The notes beneath the pieces are model-generated. The model made no database searches. It was not told where the DNA came from and was given only the letters and a program-made list of their open reading frames with translations. 64,000 nt of DNA from Halobacterium rubrum (GTDB taxonomy: Archaea > Halobacteriota > Halobacteria > Halobacteriales > Halobacteriaceae), in NCBI RefSeq assembly GCF_021729015.1, contig NZ_JAJQQZ010000005.1:1-64000 (forward strand). Reading direction: 5' to 3'. Position numbers and translations under genes: made by a program. Positions 26,671 to 34,714 of the stretch are shown here, piece after piece (position 1 is the stretch's first letter; every line of letters begins with the position of its first letter).

Positions 26671-27206
26671 TTGGCGGACGTCGTGTTGTTCTGTCGGCTC
26701 TCACCGTCGGATTGGTCTTCTTCGTCGGCCTCGCCGGTGGTGTCGGTGTCTGTGTCGGTGTCGTCGTCGTCGTCGTTGTCGTCGAAGTTCCGAGATTCGA
26801 AGGGAGTGTCGCTGACGGGGCAGATATACTTGCTCTTGATTTTCCCTGTCTCTGTGTCACGCCACTGCCAATAGAAGTAGTCGTAGCCGCTGATGTGTTT
26901 GACCGTGTAGTGGGCTTTCTCGGCCGCTTCGAGCTCGGTCTTGCCGTAGTGAACGAGGAGGTATTTCTCGATTTCTACGTCCGTGGCTTCGGCGGGGTTT
27001 TCGACCGTGGTGTCGTTCGGGTCGTGGCTGGAGGTGTTGGCGAGGTCGAGTGAGAAGGTGGAGACGGCGCGTAGCTCTTCCTCGTCGAGGGTCCGGAGGC
27101 GTGCTATGAGTGACTGGGGGAGGTTGTCAGGTTCTTTCGGCTGGTCTGAGAATCCCTCGTCGGGGTTCTCAGCCGAAGCGTCTGGGTCGTCAGATGGAGG
27201 GGTCAT
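26667..27206 (-). CDS. Acidic protein of unknown function
   Basis: A 179-residue protein with an Asp-rich disordered C-terminal part and a small aromatic-rich domain (YTVKHISGYDYFYWQWRDTE) between about residues 100 and 125 that might bind a ligand. The ATG at 27206 is chosen because an upstream 17-codon ORF (27256-27203) ends by overlapping it (ATGA). A TATA-like TTTATAAC at about 27285 fits a leaderless start of that short ORF. A longer TTG start at 27266 is possible. Confidence 0.5.
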   Translation of the reverse strand: MTPPSDDPDASAENPDEGFSDQPKEPDNLPQSLIARLRTLDEEELRAVSTFSLDLANTSSHDPNDTTVENPAEATDVEIEKYLLVHYGKTELEAAEKAHYTVKHISGYDYFYWQWRDTETGKIKSKYICPVSDTPFESRNFDDNDDDDDTDTDTDTTGEADEEDQSDGESRQNNTTSAN

Positions 27207-27256
27207 TCGTTTCTTCGAGAGGTGCTGCCAGATTCGGCAGAGCGTTTGGTTGCCAT
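27203..27256 (-). CDS. 17-residue upstream ORF
   Basis: It reads MATKRSAESGSTSRRNE and its TGA overlaps the ATG of the next gene. The ATG is about 29 bases after TTTATAAC, the usual position for a leaderless start. It may set translation of the downstream gene by coupling. It is supported by position only. Confidence 0.3.
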   Translation of the reverse strand: MATKRSAESGSTSRRNE

Positions 27257-27518
27257 CTTGATTCAAACATGCAAAACTAATGTTATAAACGTTTGTTGTG
27301 TCCAGAGTGTTGTACGCTGGTGTACTTCTCTGGGAGGTATTGTAAGTTGAATAGTCTTATTGCCGTTTGCTGCAGAGGTCAGCGGCCGACCACGTCTACG
27401 ACCCCGGACGAGCGGCTACCGGAAACCATCGCTCTCTGTCGAGCAGCGTGGGCTTCGAGACTATGGCCGCCTACGACGGGGTAGCCAATGGTTTAAGTAC
27501 AACCCAAATCGTAATTCC

Positions 27519-27713
27519 GATGCTCACACGCGAGCGGTCATCGCACGGCTCTGCCGTGCCTCACCGTTTGGTCACGGTGACCGTCGCTGTTGGTCGCAGC
27601 GGCATAACTGGGGCTGTCCATCGCTTGGTCGTGATGGCCAGACAAGTGGTATCGGTATCGGGTTAAATCCGCATCCCTCCGCTCGGCGTGTGAGGAACCG
27701 GTTTCTACCGGTT
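27519..27713 (+). ncRNA. Structured RNA candidate, predicted antisense regulator
   Basis: A TATA-like TTTAAG at 27492-27497 would start transcription near 27519. The ends pair: CTCACACGCGAGCGG (27523-27537) with 27679-27694, 15 bp with one bulged G. Inside are four hairpins: 27543-27559 (7 bp), 27561-27580 (7 bp, loop TTGGTC), 27585-27601 (5 bp, loop TTGGTCG) and 27618-27637 (7 bp, loop TTGGTC). The stems differ while the loop core is kept. Residues 27647-27664, TGGTATCGGTATCGGGTT, are exactly complementary to the 18 bases before ATG 29990. A hairpin at 27696-27713 may terminate it. No coding ORF fits. It is not recognised as SRP RNA, RNase P or 6S-like. Confidence 0.65.
27696..27713 (+). terminator. 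Hairpin ending the structured RNA
   Basis: AACCGGT-TTCT-ACCGGTT is a perfect 7-bp stem with a tetraloop followed by TAACG, directly after the closing helix of the RNA candidate. It is a plausible terminator or 3' stabiliser. Confidence 0.45.
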
Positions 27714-27867
27714 TAACGCACGCACACGTTCCCGACCCTATACGCGGGTTCTCTACTCACAACTCACAGCGACACCGAGCGAGTATCTCGTCTCGCCGAG
27801 CTCGCCGCAACCAGAGGCGACCACTGCGACCTGCACCGGCCGACAGCCAGAGTTGTGTCCGGAGGCC

Positions 27868-27890
27868 TTTCAAGGGGAACGACAAACCGA
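27868..27890 (+). promoter_or_regulatory. Promoter with TTTCAAGGGG-CGACAAACC block
   Basis: CCTTTCAAGGGGAACGACAAACC precedes ATG 27906. A very similar block (CTTTTTGAGGGGAACCGACAAACC, about 28303) precedes the pilin gene, and CGACGCTTTTTGAGCGGG (about 29428) precedes ATG 29464. The three neighbouring units may share a regulator. Confidence 0.45.
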
Positions 27891-27905
27891 GGCACAGCTA
27901 ACGCC

Positions 27906-28253
27906 ATGTCGAAATCTCAGTCCGACGAGGAAGACCAGCAGTTCTTCGACCCGACGGAGGCGAACAAGCGTTCCCTACCTCAGAGGGTGGTCCCGTCGTC
28001 AAACGTCGGCACGGTGATTCTCGCCGTCGCCATGCTCTCCGCGTTCAGCCACATGGCTTCCATCATGTATCTCGAGTCAGTTCCTGTCCTCGCGTCAAAC
28101 CCACTCTATCAGGACCTGTTCACTCCCGAGGAACTGGAGACCGGCAAGCAAGTTGCACAGCGAGTGACCGCTCTCGCGATAGCGGGGTACATCCTCTCGG
28201 TCGCCTGCTCTCTCCCCCTCGCCATCAAGGGCATCGTCCACCGGTACCTCTGA
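27906..28253 (+). CDS. Two-helix membrane protein
   Basis: A 115-residue protein with membrane helices at about residues 35-58 and 90-112 and an outer loop containing SVPVLASNPLYQDLF. ATG 27906 was chosen for its position relative to the TTTCAAGG box. It has no known family. It lies at the head of the appendage region, so a role in pilus or surface assembly is possible. Confidence 0.5.
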   Translation: MSKSQSDEEDQQFFDPTEANKRSLPQRVVPSSNVGTVILAVAMLSAFSHMASIMYLESVPVLASNPLYQDLFTPEELETGKQVAQRVTALAIAGYILSVACSLPLAIKGIVHRYL

Positions 28254-28338
28254 CCTCCGAGGGAGGCTTTGGGAACCGTTCACCTACGCTCGTGAGTTCC
28301 GACGCTTTTTGAGGGGAACCGACAAACCCCTGCGTGGA

Positions 28339-28830
28339 ATGCCCGATACCGACCTGACCATCTCTGTACCGTCCTTCGACATGGAGGACCTCCGGACTGA
28401 CCACCGGGGCGTCTCTCCTGTCATCGGAGTCGTCCTCATGGTGGCCATCACCGTGATTCTGGCCGCCATCATCGCGAGCTCCGTGCTCGGATTCGGAAGC
28501 AACGTCAACACGCCCGTCAACGGTGGCGCGGACATCACACGCGACCAGGGCTCACCAGGCACCTCAGAGGTAACCTGGGTGAACGGTGGGAACGCCGAGG
28601 AAATCAACGTCACCGTCAACTACAACGGCACCACGGCAACGACCACCCTCACTGAAACCGGGGAAATCGCCTTCATCGAGGAGGACAGCAGTGTAGACGG
28701 ACTCACCAAATCCGGTGGGAAAATCCTCGTCGGGCCGCCCGGAAGCGGGGACTCCGAAATCACCATTGTAGTCCTCGGCGTGAAAGGCCAAACCGAAACA
28801 GTCCTCCAGAAGCAGAAAGTCATAATCTAA
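28339..28830 (+). CDS. Archaeal type IV pilin
   Basis: A 163-residue pilin. The class III signal and hydrophobic core are typical of haloarchaeal PilA-like proteins: LRTDHRGVSPVIGVVLMVAI followed by TVILAAIIASSVLGFG (about residues 17-52). PibD would cleave just before the core. The remainder is a beta-rich surface domain with NVT-type N-glycosylation sites. The first codons (28342-28352, CCCGATACCGA) match the antisense target found in three nearby leaders, followed by CTGACCA, so the RNA at 27.5 kb may also act here. Confidence 0.85.
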   Translation: MPDTDLTISVPSFDMEDLRTDHRGVSPVIGVVLMVAITVILAAIIASSVLGFGSNVNTPVNGGADITRDQGSPGTSEVTWVNGGNAEEINVTVNYNGTTATTTLTETGEIAFIEEDSSVDGLTKSGGKILVGPPGSGDSEITIVVLGVKGQTETVLQKQKVII

Positions 28831-28936
28831 CACTTCAACAACCCGCTCGCTGCCGAATCGCCCACTGTCCCGAGAGCTCGTTCCTACCAAACCCTCCGAC
28901 ACGATTCCATCGCCACCACGAGAGAGTCTCGTGTAT

Positions 28937-28964
28937 CCACTGCGGCGGGCCAACGCCGCGGTGG
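28937..28964 (+). promoter_or_regulatory. 11-bp hairpin with GGCCAA loop after the pilin
   Basis: CCACTGCGGCG and CGCCGCGGTGG pair over 11 bp (one U-G) around a 6-base loop GGCCAA. It lies 106 bases after the pilin stop and before the TATA-like CTATTATAC of the next gene. The loop can pair with UUGGUC over six positions (one G-U), so it may be a terminator, mRNA stabiliser or another contact of the structured RNA. Confidence 0.45.
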
Positions 28965-29023
28965 TGTAGCCGAGCTATTATACTACGACACGCGGATACC
29001 TCTCGTCAACTCGAGGACACAGA

Positions 29024-29389
29024 ATGAGTCAACTTCCCGATGGTGAACCAGCCTGGCACGACCTCACCTTCCAAAATCCCGGCCCCCGGCTCATCCGCGG
29101 CGGCCAAATGGATGCGACAGTTCGGTTCCTTGAGCCGAGCTCTGTCTCGGTCTACGACTATATCAGGGCCTACACCGAGGCTGGCGACAAGTTCGCGCGC
29201 CTCCAGGTGAAGGAAGTTGCGGCGGAGACCGTCCGAGACCTGCCGATGGCCATTCACCAGCGCGGAGCAAGCCATCATTCCGAGCTCGAAGATGAATTTC
29301 GCGACTTCCTCCATGAGAGAGAGGACAGGACGGTTCAGCTTACAGATACGGCCACGGTGCTGATTTTCGAGCGCCACGAGCTGTTCTGA
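29024..29389 (+). CDS. Protein of unknown function
   Basis: A 121-residue soluble protein, mixed alpha/beta, with no membrane segment (MSQLPDGEPAWHDLTFQNPG...). It lies between the pilin and the surface protein with its own AT-rich promoter. No family was recognised. Confidence 0.5.
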   Translation: MSQLPDGEPAWHDLTFQNPGPRLIRGGQMDATVRFLEPSSVSVYDYIRAYTEAGDKFARLQVKEVAAETVRDLPMAIHQRGASHHSELEDEFRDFLHEREDRTVQLTDTATVLIFERHELF

Positions 29390-29463
29390 CTCGGCCCCGG
29401 CAGCCGACAGTCGGGATAGCACGACGACGACGCTTTTTGAGCGGGCCCGCCGAAACGCTCAGT

Positions 29464-29739
29464 ATGACGGGAACTGACGACCCGGCTATTCGCAGCCTCC
29501 AGAACCGAGTCTCTCATATGGAGACTCGGATGGAGCAGTACGAACACGCGATCATCGCCCTGTCTCATCTAGTGGCATCCCTCGCGGAGGAGCACGAAAC
29601 CGTCGAGACCGATCTCCCGGATACGGAACGGCCAGACATGGAGACCGAGTCGTTAGCGGCGTTCGTCGAAGAGGAATCCTCTGGTCGACAGGCGGCGGGG
29701 TCGAGCGACGAATCCGATTCGATGGACGACTCATTCTGA
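29464..29739 (+). CDS. Small coiled-coil acidic protein
   Basis: A 91-residue protein with a central heptad pattern (IRSLQNRVSHMETRMEQYEH) and a disordered acidic tail. ATG 29464 follows a CTTTTTGAG box about 30 bases upstream. It is probably a small oligomeric adaptor; the function is unknown. Confidence 0.45.
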   Translation: MTGTDDPAIRSLQNRVSHMETRMEQYEHAIIALSHLVASLAEEHETVETDLPDTERPDMETESLAAFVEEESSGRQAAGSSDESDSMDDSF

Positions 29740-29831
29740 CCGACGACCCCGGGAATCTGGTATGTTCTCACACGGCTGGTAGCGAGTCTCTCCAGCGTAA
29801 AGAGTTAAGTAGAGCCGCTGATAATCCCGTT

Positions 29832-29989
29832 CTCAAACGCACGCAACTAACTCCGTGACTGACCCACGGCGGGCTGACCACCCGTCGTCCCCCCACGGAC
29901 ATTCGCAGAGGCGCTGACCACGCCCCTGCCTTCGAGTGAGCCCCCCTCCGCTACCCGGCGGAGTAACCCGGAACCCGATACCGATACCA
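29832..29989 (+). promoter_or_regulatory. Structured leader 1 with antisense target site
   Basis: A TATA-like GTTAAGTA (about 29803) predicts a leader of about 158 bases. Hairpin 1 (29867-29887) is a 7-bp stem with loop CTGACCA, enclosed by TCCGTG/CACGGA (29852-29857, 29894-29899). Hairpin 2 (29905-29929) has the same loop on a different 8-bp stem with one mismatch. Hairpin 3 is CTCCGC/GCGGAG (29946-29963). The last 18 bases, AACCCGATACCGATACCA (29972-29989), abut ATG and are the exact complement of 27647-27664. No Shine-Dalgarno sequence is present. Confidence 0.65.
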
Positions 29990-32900
29990 ATGACCAGGAG
30001 AAACCAGCGTTCCTTCAACTTAGACGAGCGAGGCGTTACGAGTACCAAGAGCGTCCTGTTCGCGATGGCGGGCGTCGTCGTCTTGGCCGGTGTGACCGCC
30101 GGCGTCGCCACCGACAGGATGGGTAAGACCGCCGAGACGGAGAAAGTCCTGAAATCCGAGATTGAAGTGATCTCCCAGGACAAGGTCCGTGTCACCCCTC
30201 TTGTCGGGAATCCACTACCGACGAAACATCTCCGCGTTCACGTCACCTTCCCTGAGCAGAACAAATCAGGCATCACAGTCGAGAATCTGAAGGGTGCAGC
30301 CGGTAAGACGCAAGTCGCCACACAGACTGTCACCGAGAACGTCACTGTTGGAGTCAAGCAGAAACCCATCTACAAGAACGTCTCTATCCCCGGGGTAGGC
30401 CTCAGGAAGAAACTAGACCACTACGTCGAACGCCCAATAAAGCGGAACGTCACCCGGAAGAAGACCGCCTACCGATTCGAGGTTGACGAGTGGCACAACA
30501 ACTCCGGCGGCGAGGAGGATAGCGTTGAGTCAATCGGCGACGACGACGACACCAGCTTCTTCTCCAGTATCCCAGGCCTCGGCAACGGGAAGAAGAAGAC
30601 GCTCGCGAGCAACGTCGTCTCCGGAGTCGGCGGCTCCTTCAACGCAGATAACCCCCGAATGTGGAGTGCAGGCGAGTCCTTCATCGTTGACCTGCGGGAC
30701 GACATCATCAACGAGGGCGACGTGGTACGCGTCCAGGTTTACGACGCTCGCTCTGAGAAGCGCGTCCTCAATAAAGCAGCGCGAGCTCAGGGACTCCCCT
30801 ACACAGGCTTCGAGTTCGGCGAGGAAGAGAGCTCGGACGGAGATCTCAAGACGAAGCCCACCGCCAAAATCTTCGGCCCGAACACGACCATTCCGAACAA
30901 GGAGGTCACCTTCATTCTCGAGGCCAACGACGTCGACGGCACGATTGAGGAAATCATCTGGAGCAACGGTGAGAAGGGCCCGACTGCGGACTATTCGTTC
31001 ACAGAGAGCCCTGGTGCCTACGTAGGGGTGTCCGCGACGGTCATCGACGACGATGGGAACACGACCGGCGCGAAACACACCGTCCGAATCGTCGAGCCGC
31101 CGAACATCGGACCAGAGGTCTCCATCGACGGGCCAACGTCCGTCGAGTTCGGAGACGTACGGTCCTATACTGCTGATGCGACCGACTCCGACGGCCAGAT
31201 CACGAATATCGAATGGAGCACCGGCGATAGCGGCCCGCAGTCCTCCGTGTCGTTCTTCCAGGGTGCAGGGTCTACGCGGACAATTTCCGTTAGTGTCACC
31301 GACAACGACGGGGCAACTACCACCGCGAGCCGGACCGTCCGAATCAACCCGGTAGACGACGGGTACAGCGGTGGGAACCAGGACCCGGAAGTCTCGATTA
31401 GTGGCCCCTCTAGGGTAGACCTGGGTGATTCTGCCAGGTACACCGTGTCCGCTTCAGACCCCGACGGCTCGGTCAGGGACATCGAATGGAATAACGGGGG
31501 GAGTGGCACCAGCGAGAATATCGAAATCGACGGCGTCGTCGGGGAAACGGATACGGTCTCTGTGACCGTCACCGACAACGATGGAGGGACCACAACGGCC
31601 ACGAAGACGGTCCGAATCACCGAGCCGCCGCTCAGTGCGACGATCCTCGGCCCCTCAAAAGTCCAGTCGGGGTCGAGCGCGTCGTTCTCCGTAACCGCGA
31701 GTGAACGAATTACCCGAGTCGAATGGGAGAAGACCAGCCCAGCCGCGGGTACGGCCACAGGGACTGGAGACTCGGCGTCCTTCTACTTCTCGGCTCACCC
31801 AGGCGACACCGCGACCATCTCGGCCCAGGTCACCGACCGAGACGGCGACACGGTGTCCATCTCGAAAACCGTCGACGTGGTCCCCGGCGCCGAACCCCCA
31901 GAAGTCGAGGACATCTACGTAAACACGGGTCAGGAGGGTCGTTGTCTCCCTCCGGATAAACCGAGTACAATCAGGGTCGTCGCTAACGACCCCGACCCGT
32001 CCGGGAGAATCGACTCGGTTCGCTGGTTCGACCAGATGCACACGAACCCGATTGGGTTCGGGCAGTCGATCTCGTACACGCCAGACGTCGCACCTGGCGA
32101 ACAAGCCAAGATCGCGGCGAAGGTCTGGGACAACAGCGGCAAGTCTACTACCGAGGTCCTGAGTCGGTTGGTCTGCCAGCGGCAGGCTGACAGCGACCCT
32201 TCGATTGACCTGATGAAGGCGACCAACCCCGACCCGGACCAGTCGTCCGCGACCGATTACTTCGATAGTCCGGCAGGATTCACGAATAAGCTGTTCCGGT
32301 TCACTGCCAACGCAAATGACGACAACGACGACATTCTGACGTACGTCTGGAAGTTCCCGAACGGGGACGTCAAGAAAACCGAGGGGCGAGCATCGGTGGT
32401 TCCCTACGCGTTCAGTGGCAGCCTCAATGAGGGAGACTCTCGGTCGGTAACGTTGCTTGTTACGGACAGCAGCGGTAACACGGTGACAAAGACGGAAACT
32501 ATCAACTGGGAGCAGGATACGACGACGCGATACAGTAGTTGGGTCCCAGATTTCGAGGTCTCGCCGAGCTATCCGAAGCCTGGCGAAACGGTCACTCTGG
32601 CATACACGCCCTCGCGCAATCGTGATGGGCCTGTGGAACCCCCCATGAAGGATGTCTCTGTGCGGGTGAGTTGGGGGGACGGCACAACAGATACTGTTCA
32701 GGGCCATGACTACGATAGGGCACTTGATCTCAGGCATCAGTACGAGAACGGGGGAGACTACACTATCCAGATTTATCCTCTGGACCGGGATGGGAACCTC
32801 ATAGGTGGCTCACACGTTACGAGCGTCGATATTTCGGTCCAGGGCGGGAGTTACAAAGTCTACAAATACAAGTCTGAGGTGGTCTCCGAGGAAACGGTGG

Positions 32901-33889
32901 CAGCTTCCCCGCCGAGCGACCTGTGGACGAAAAAGGAGTTCCACCACTCCGAGAGTGAGCTCATCAGCGAGGAGACTCAGGACATCAAGGCCAGCAACAA
33001 CTTCCGGAAAGAGCAGCTTCTGATGGCCGGGTGGGAGACGGATGGGTCGCACTACGAGGCGGTTCATGTTGGGTACTACGAGCAATCGGACTGGCAGTCC
33101 CCAGGGTCAGATTGGTTCAAGGTCGAGGACGACATCGGCACGACAAGCGTTCGCGACGGCTGGAGCTATGAGGTTTACGAGGACAAACAGGACGACTCTG
33201 GCCATGTGATTGACGGGGGGACGCCGGGTACCTACGTGGGGAAGGTCAAAGACTACTACGAGACCACGAAAACGACGGAGTCCACGTCCAGTCCCGGATA
33301 CGAGTGGTCCAGAGGAGATCATGTAGGAACTACCCGAACCGGGTGGGACTACTACTGGCGAGACAACGAATATTCGGGCTGGTCGTCCCCGACACTGGTG
33401 GATACCCGTCAGGATAAAATCGAGTCGCGAACCACTGATACCAGCTACAAGTGCGAGAACTACATTACGGGCTCTACCTCCTGGAGTGGCAGTCCCTGTG
33501 GGCCCTACGAGACTCAGGTGGCCACTGACACCGACGTGGACCCCGCAGAATACGATACCGATTACCAGTACAGGGAGGGGGAGTATGATGACGTCTACGA
33601 GTGGCACAAGACGGTGACTCGCTACGAGTACGATTATAAGTACAAGTTCAAGGATTACCGCCAGGAGACGCTTCACCTCTGGAATAAGGACAAGTACGAG
33701 GACCAGTTGTTCCTCGATATGCGGAAGGCGAAGTACAACACGACGTTGTACTATGTCTACGAGAAGTCCGGAGTCACCCAAGAATACAGTCTGACGAGGC
33801 CCCCAGAGAGCGCAGTGGTAGACGGCGTACGGGAAGTCAGGCACAGATGCACGAATCCGGAGGCGCCACTCAACGAGAAGGCCTGCTAG
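29990..33889 (+). CDS. Large PKD-domain surface protein
   Basis: A 1299-residue secreted protein. The N-terminus has a pilin-like hydrophobic helix (about residues 14-38, RGVTSTKSVLFAMAGVVVLAG). About six PKD-type domains follow from residue 285 to 960 (e.g. TPVNGPTSVEFG-like starts, DSDGQITNIEWSTGDSGPQ). The last 350 residues form an unusual Tyr/Trp/Asp-rich region with repeated YEWxxG and YDYKYKFKDY-like segments and two Cys pairs. It is probably an adhesin or pilus-tip protein. The start ATG 29990 directly follows the leader target site. Confidence 0.7.
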   Translation: MTRRNQRSFNLDERGVTSTKSVLFAMAGVVVLAGVTAGVATDRMGKTAETEKVLKSEIEVISQDKVRVTPLVGNPLPTKHLRVHVTFPEQNKSGITVENLKGAAGKTQVATQTVTENVTVGVKQKPIYKNVSIPGVGLRKKLDHYVERPIKRNVTRKKTAYRFEVDEWHNNSGGEEDSVESIGDDDDTSFFSSIPGLGNGKKKTLASNVVSGVGGSFNADNPRMWSAGESFIVDLRDDIINEGDVVRVQVYDARSEKRVLNKAARAQGLPYTGFEFGEEESSDGDLKTKPTAKIFGPNTTIPNKEVTFILEANDVDGTIEEIIWSNGEKGPTADYSFTESPGAYVGVSATVIDDDGNTTGAKHTVRIVEPPNIGPEVSIDGPTSVEFGDVRSYTADATDSDGQITNIEWSTGDSGPQSSVSFFQGAGSTRTISVSVTDNDGATTTASRTVRINPVDDGYSGGNQDPEVSISGPSRVDLGDSARYTVSASDPDGSVRDIEWNNGGSGTSENIEIDGVVGETDTVSVTVTDNDGGTTTATKTVRITEPPLSATILGPSKVQSGSSASFSVTASERITRVEWEKTSPAAGTATGTGDSASFYFSAHPGDTATISAQVTDRDGDTVSISKTVDVVPGAEPPEVEDIYVNTGQEGRCLPPDKPSTIRVVANDPDPSGRIDSVRWFDQMHTNPIGFGQSISYTPDVAPGEQAKIAAKVWDNSGKSTTEVLSRLVCQRQADSDPSIDLMKATNPDPDQSSATDYFDSPAGFTNKLFRFTANANDDNDDILTYVWKFPNGDVKKTEGRASVVPYAFSGSLNEGDSRSVTLLVTDSSGNTVTKTETINWEQDTTTRYSSWVPDFEVSPSYPKPGETVTLAYTPSRNRDGPVEPPMKDVSVRVSWGDGTTDTVQGHDYDRALDLRHQYENGGDYTIQIYPLDRDGNLIGGSHVTSVDISVQGGSYKVYKYKSEVVSEETVAASPPSDLWTKKEFHHSESELISEETQDIKASNNFRKEQLLMAGWETDGSHYEAVHVGYYEQSDWQSPGSDWFKVEDDIGTTSVRDGWSYEVYEDKQDDSGHVIDGGTPGTYVGKVKDYYETTKTTESTSSPGYEWSRGDHVGTTRTGWDYYWRDNEYSGWSSPTLVDTRQDKIESRTTDTSYKCENYITGSTSWSGSPCGPYETQVATDTDVDPAEYDTDYQYREGEYDDVYEWHKTVTRYEYDYKYKFKDYRQETLHLWNKDKYEDQLFLDMRKAKYNTTLYYVYEKSGVTQEYSLTRPPESAVVDGVREVRHRCTNPEAPLNEKAC

Positions 33890-33990
33890 CCGACGCGCCT
33901 ATCGCGATAGGATTTTAACGCGTTGCGACGCGGACTAATTTCTTAGCAGAGGTCCGATTCTTTAAGCCAACCGACGCGGAAAGAGCGCCC

Positions 33991-34620
33991 ATGATGGAGC
34001 ACCGTGCGATTGCCGTCGGACTTGCTGTGTTGCTTGTCGTCTCTGGGTGTGCAACCACGACCGAGTCGCCGACCACCTCCGTAGACGAGTCGACGACTAC
34101 CTATCCGGACCCAGTGTACGAGCAGGACTACACGAAGCCAGAGAAACCGGCGACGAAATCCGAATACGGAGCTGGGCTGAACGTCACCAGGATCGAACAG
34201 TTGGTCGGCCAGAAGATCAACCAGCATCGAGAGGCCAACAATCTCTCGCGACTTCATTACGACCCGAAGGTCGGAAACATCGCTCGCTACCACTCCTGGG
34301 AGATGGAGGAACACGGATATTTCGCCCATGAATCAGCGGTCGACGGTGATGACCACAATAACTGGCTTCGGCAGTATAATTACTCGAGCCCGGGGTTAGA
34401 CGCTGAGAATATCGCCTCGACTGTGGTGGATGATTGGCGAATGGAGCGAAACGACACAGGTGCCTACCTCGCCAAGGAGATTTTCACTCTCTGGAAAACG
34501 TCTGAGTCCCACAACGAAGCGATGCTCGGGCCGTACGCAATCCAGGGGGTCGGCGTTTACATTGGCGAGGACGGCACTTTGTACGCTACGCTGTTCCTGC
34601 TCTCCAACGAACCAGCTTAG
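33991..34620 (+). CDS. CAP/SCP-domain lipoprotein
   Basis: A 209-residue protein. The lipobox LLVVSGC at residues 14-20 predicts a lipid-anchored outer protein. The CAP domain follows (INQHREANNLSRLHYDPKVG, then ARYHSWEMEEHGYFAHES and AENIAS). The two His and the Glu of the CAP cleft are present. The role of CAP proteins in archaea is unclear; here it lies between surface appendage genes. A TATA-like TTCTTTAAG about 30 bases upstream fits a leaderless start. Confidence 0.75.
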   Translation: MMEHRAIAVGLAVLLVVSGCATTTESPTTSVDESTTTYPDPVYEQDYTKPEKPATKSEYGAGLNVTRIEQLVGQKINQHREANNLSRLHYDPKVGNIARYHSWEMEEHGYFAHESAVDGDDHNNWLRQYNYSSPGLDAENIASTVVDDWRMERNDTGAYLAKEIFTLWKTSESHNEAMLGPYAIQGVGVYIGEDGTLYATLFLLSNEPA

Positions 34621-34714
34621 TTCGAGTATTCCGTTCGCCTGTACTCCAAGTCGGCAGTCTGTTTTCTAGCCGCTCCAATCTGTCTCGGCGTAGAGAATAC
34701 GGTGAGGAGACGGA

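Noticed and set aside
27367-27666. Plus-strand ORF of 99 codons across the structured RNA
   Set aside because: The protein has no plausible pattern, the start lies upstream of the RNA promoter, and the nucleotide pattern (closing helix, repeated hairpins) explains the sequence better.
27519-27713. Structured RNA considered as SRP RNA or RNase P RNA
   Set aside because: It lacks the SRP helix 8 consensus and the conserved RNase P core sequences, is too short, and has repeated UUGGUC loops instead.
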